Assembly: GCA_902463905.1 (NCBI GenBank)
Contig: CABQHF010000005.1
Span: 1 to 23,772 of the forward strand
Direction: 5' to 3'
DNA length: 23,772 nucleotides
Source of the DNA: an uncultured Faecalibacterium sp.
GTDB lineage: Bacteria > Bacillota > Clostridia > Oscillospirales > Ruminococcaceae
How positions within the stretch are numbered: the stretch's first letter is position 1; each line of letters opens with the position of its first letter. Shown here one piece after another: positions 22,034 to 23,772 of the stretch. The notes under the pieces were generated by a model, which did no database searches, was not told the origin of the DNA, and was given only the letters and a program-made list of their open reading frames with translations. A program made the position numbers and the translations under genes.

Positions 22034-22906
22034 ATGCGATCTGAATTTTTCGGTTGGAAGCTGCTTGCCGCACTCCGCTTCTTTTTTCTACTGAATGCCG
22101 GGCTGTTTCTTACGGCACTTGGTACGGCGTTCTTCAAAGCCCCCAACCATTTTGCGTTCGGCGGCATTACCGGCCTTTCCATTATCCTGTCCACAGTATT
22201 TCCCCGGTGGGATGTAGGCGGTTATATGTGGATCATCAATGCTATTCTGGTACTGGTCGGCCTACTTTTTCTAGGGTGGCGTACCATGGGCTGGACTGTC
22301 TACGCATCCTTTGTCCTCTCGTTTTACGTCAGCCTGTGCGAAACCGTCTGGCCACTTGAAAAACCCCTGAGCGATGACCCGCTGCTGGAGCTGTGCTTTA
22401 CAGTCATGCTGCCTGCCGTGGGCAGTGCGGTCGTTTTTAATATCGGAGCCTCCACCGGCGGAACCGATATCGTGGCAATGGTTCTGCACAAATACACCCA
22501 TCTGGAGATTGGTCGTGCACTGCTGGTCAGTGACCTTGGCATCGTGCTGATCGCAGCCTGTATCTATGGCCCGGCCACCGGCCTGTACTGCATCCTTGGC
22601 ATGGTGCTGAAATCCACCCTTGTGGATACCGCCATCGAAAGCTTCCATCTGCGTAAGGTCTGCACTGTCGTGACCACCGACCCTGACCCCATCCGGGATT
22701 TTATCGTGCACAAGCTGAACCGCTCTGCCACCGAGGAAAAGGCCACCGGCGCATACTCGCAGGAAGAAAAGTGGGCGGTGATGACCGTCCTGACGCCGGC
22801 ACAGGCACAGCTGCTGCGCAATTTTCTCCGCGTGCAGGACCCGCACGCGTTTATTACCATTGTCAATAGCAGCGAGATCATTGGAAAAGGATTTTCCTCC
22901 AACTGA
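22034..22906 (+). CDS. YitT family membrane protein (DUF161 plus DUF2179)
   Basis: A 290-residue protein with five or six membrane helices in the first ~200 residues and a soluble C-terminal domain (about 205-290) of the DUF2179 type. Family features seen: ALGTAFFKAPNHFAFGGITG near the N terminus, NIGASTGGTDIVAMVLHKYT in the middle, and the C-terminal KWAVMTVLTPAQAQLLRNFL, then DPHAFITIVNSSEIIGKGF. AAGGAG at 22021-22026 fixes the ATG; an open extension into the carbonic anhydrase gene is ignored. It is probably co-transcribed with the carbonic anhydrase (13-base gap). The substrate of this family is not established. Confidence 0.9.
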   Translation: MRSEFFGWKLLAALRFFFLLNAGLFLTALGTAFFKAPNHFAFGGITGLSIILSTVFPRWDVGGYMWIINAILVLVGLLFLGWRTMGWTVYASFVLSFYVSLCETVWPLEKPLSDDPLLELCFTVMLPAVGSAVVFNIGASTGGTDIVAMVLHKYTHLEIGRALLVSDLGIVLIAACIYGPATGLYCILGMVLKSTLVDTAIESFHLRKVCTVVTTDPDPIRDFIVHKLNRSATEEKATGAYSQEEKWAVMTVLTPAQAQLLRNFLRVQDPHAFITIVNSSEIIGKGFSSN

Positions 22907-23088
22907 GAGAACCATGCGTGATTTTGCCACAGATCCACGTTGATGAAATTCTCCGCCCATTAAATATCATTTTTTCTCTGAGATATTTTATAAGTCCTAC
23001 TATCACTGCTTTATCACAATAAATTTTGCAAAATCATCTTGACGCACCGTTCAATTCGTGATACTCTCTGTCACAAATCCCACTGATT

Positions 23089-23116
23089 TTGTGGATTGGT
23101 CAAAAGCAATCCACAA
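23089..23116. repeat. Perfect 10-base inverted repeat
   Basis: TTGTGGATTG (23089-23098) and CAATCCACAA (23107-23116) with an eight-base loop GTCAAAAG. No T-run follows, so a terminator is unlikely; a protein-binding hairpin is possible. Confidence 0.6.
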
Positions 23117-23486
23117 GATGTGGTCGTGTTCATTTTGAACACTGCCTCACCGTGGATTATTCCTGAAAGATTAACCGCCCCGCAACACACCCGATTCATT
23201 TTGCCGCTGATTCACCCGACAAAATCCATCGCTGCGCTGCATGGGCGGTTTTCTCTTTTTGTGGGAAACGCACCTTGAAAATTTCATGAGCCGACCGGAC
23301 GTGATACCGACTTTTCGTCAACGCCGCTGCACAAACAGGGGCAGGAACTTCGTTCGGAGCAAACGGTGACCCCATTACATGAGCAGCACCACCTCTACTT
23401 ATTTTTGCGTCTTAACAATTCGGAAACATTTGTTGAAAATGCGTTTTGAGCGCAGCGGTAGAGGGCAAGAACCGTCCCGTGGCCAC

Positions 23487-23509
23487 AAATTTTCAATTCT
23501 TGAAAATTT
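23487..23509. repeat. Perfect 10-base inverted repeat with 3-base loop
   Basis: AAATTTTCAA (23487-23496), loop TTC, TTGAAAATTT (23500-23509). AT-rich and extrudable. It stands 26 bases before a second inverted repeat, AAACTC-TTGC-GAGTTT (23536-23551). Confidence 0.6.
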
Positions 23510-23772
23510 CCTGTCCATCCGGGACTTCACTTCTCAAACTCTTGCGAGTTTTCCAAGTGATCTTGTTGGGGTAGCGCTTGTCGGGGCAACGCCCCTCCAT
23601 CTGCTGTCGCAGACCGCGCTGCCGCTTAAAAGCCCCACTGGGGCTTTCATTGCTCCGCTGCGCTGCGCAAACGCGGTCCCACCCCAAACCCTGCTCATGG
23701 TTCGCACCTGATGGTGTGAACAGCAACGGCGTGTCGTGCTTTACATAACTTCACCGAGGAGTTATCGAACAG

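Larger units (their letters stand above)
22907..23772. other. Long gene-poor region, possible transfer-origin/leading region of a mobile element
   Basis: No frame here has a ribosome site and a recognisable product. The first ~200 bases are AT-rich. The rest holds several short perfect inverted repeats (23089-23116, 23487-23509, 23536-23551) and two GC-rich hairpins, GGGGCAACGCCCC (about 23583-23595) and AAAGCCCCACTGGGGCTTT (about 23628-23650). GAGGAG at 23756-23761 could be the ribosome site of a gene starting just past the edge. Dense hairpins before a gene are typical of oriT regions of Clostridial integrative elements. Confidence 0.4.

Noticed and set aside
23379..23711. A 110-codon plus-strand frame and its minus-strand counterpart in the hairpin-rich tail
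   Set aside because: Neither has a ribosome site; both run through several inverted repeats, which fits a non-coding structured region.
1..23772. CRISPR array, tRNA or rRNA genes
   Set aside because: I saw no regularly spaced repeats and no cloverleaf or ribosomal RNA sequence on either strand by eye; a tRNAscan or CRISPR search was not possible.

Overview
The window looks like chromosome of a high-GC Gram-positive Clostridia member of the Faecalibacterium / Oscillospiraceae type. This is my inference from strong AAGGAGG ribosome sites, sigma-A style promoters, an FMN riboswitch driving an ECF riboflavin S component, an AGCS symporter and a CitXG fusion. No 16S or other marker is present to settle it.

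Layout. 1-484 (-) is the 5' part of an MraY-like gene, divergent from a MATE exporter (663-2081, +). Then come an FMN-riboswitch-controlled ribU (2205-2804, -), an MscS channel (3402-4484, +), an AGCS sodium:amino-acid symporter with a long leader ending in a terminator (4549-6063, -) and a ZIP metal transporter with an apparent TTG start (6334-7077, -). A two-gene unit follows, encoding a 49-residue acidic peptide and a HIRAN-domain protein (7232-7732, -). After a gene-free stretch (about 7790-8170) lie a tiny Ser/Ala/Glu-rich lipoprotein (8277-8528, +), a LOG-family phosphoribohydrolase (8610-9143, -), a decayed acyltransferase remnant, and a lone serine recombinase (9722-11188, -) with short repeats beyond its 3' end.

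The core of the window is a citrate-fermentation island. citXG-citC (-) and citDEF (+) diverge from one regulatory gap that holds a perfect-arm palindrome over the citDEF -35 box. Convergent to citF is an OmpR-type response regulator (16902-17594, -). It diverges, through overlapping promoters, from a hybrid histidine kinase with a large extracytoplasmic sensor region (17694-19844, +). Next are a CitMHS-family citrate transporter (20040-21374, +) preceded by a related TTAAG/CTTAA inverted repeat, a beta carbonic anhydrase (21448-22020, +) and a YitT-family membrane protein (22034-22906, +). A simple model: the two-component system senses extracellular citrate (or a related acid), CitMHS imports it, CitC and CitXG make and activate the citrate lyase prosthetic group, and CitDEF cleaves citrate to acetate and oxaloacetate. 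Carbonic anhydrase could interconvert CO2 and bicarbonate from later decarboxylation. No oxaloacetate decarboxylase is in the window.

The last ~860 bases (22907-23772) hold no convincing gene. They are rich in short perfect inverted repeats and end in a possible ribosome site. They look like the origin-of-transfer or leading region of an integrative mobile element that continues past the window, but this is inference.
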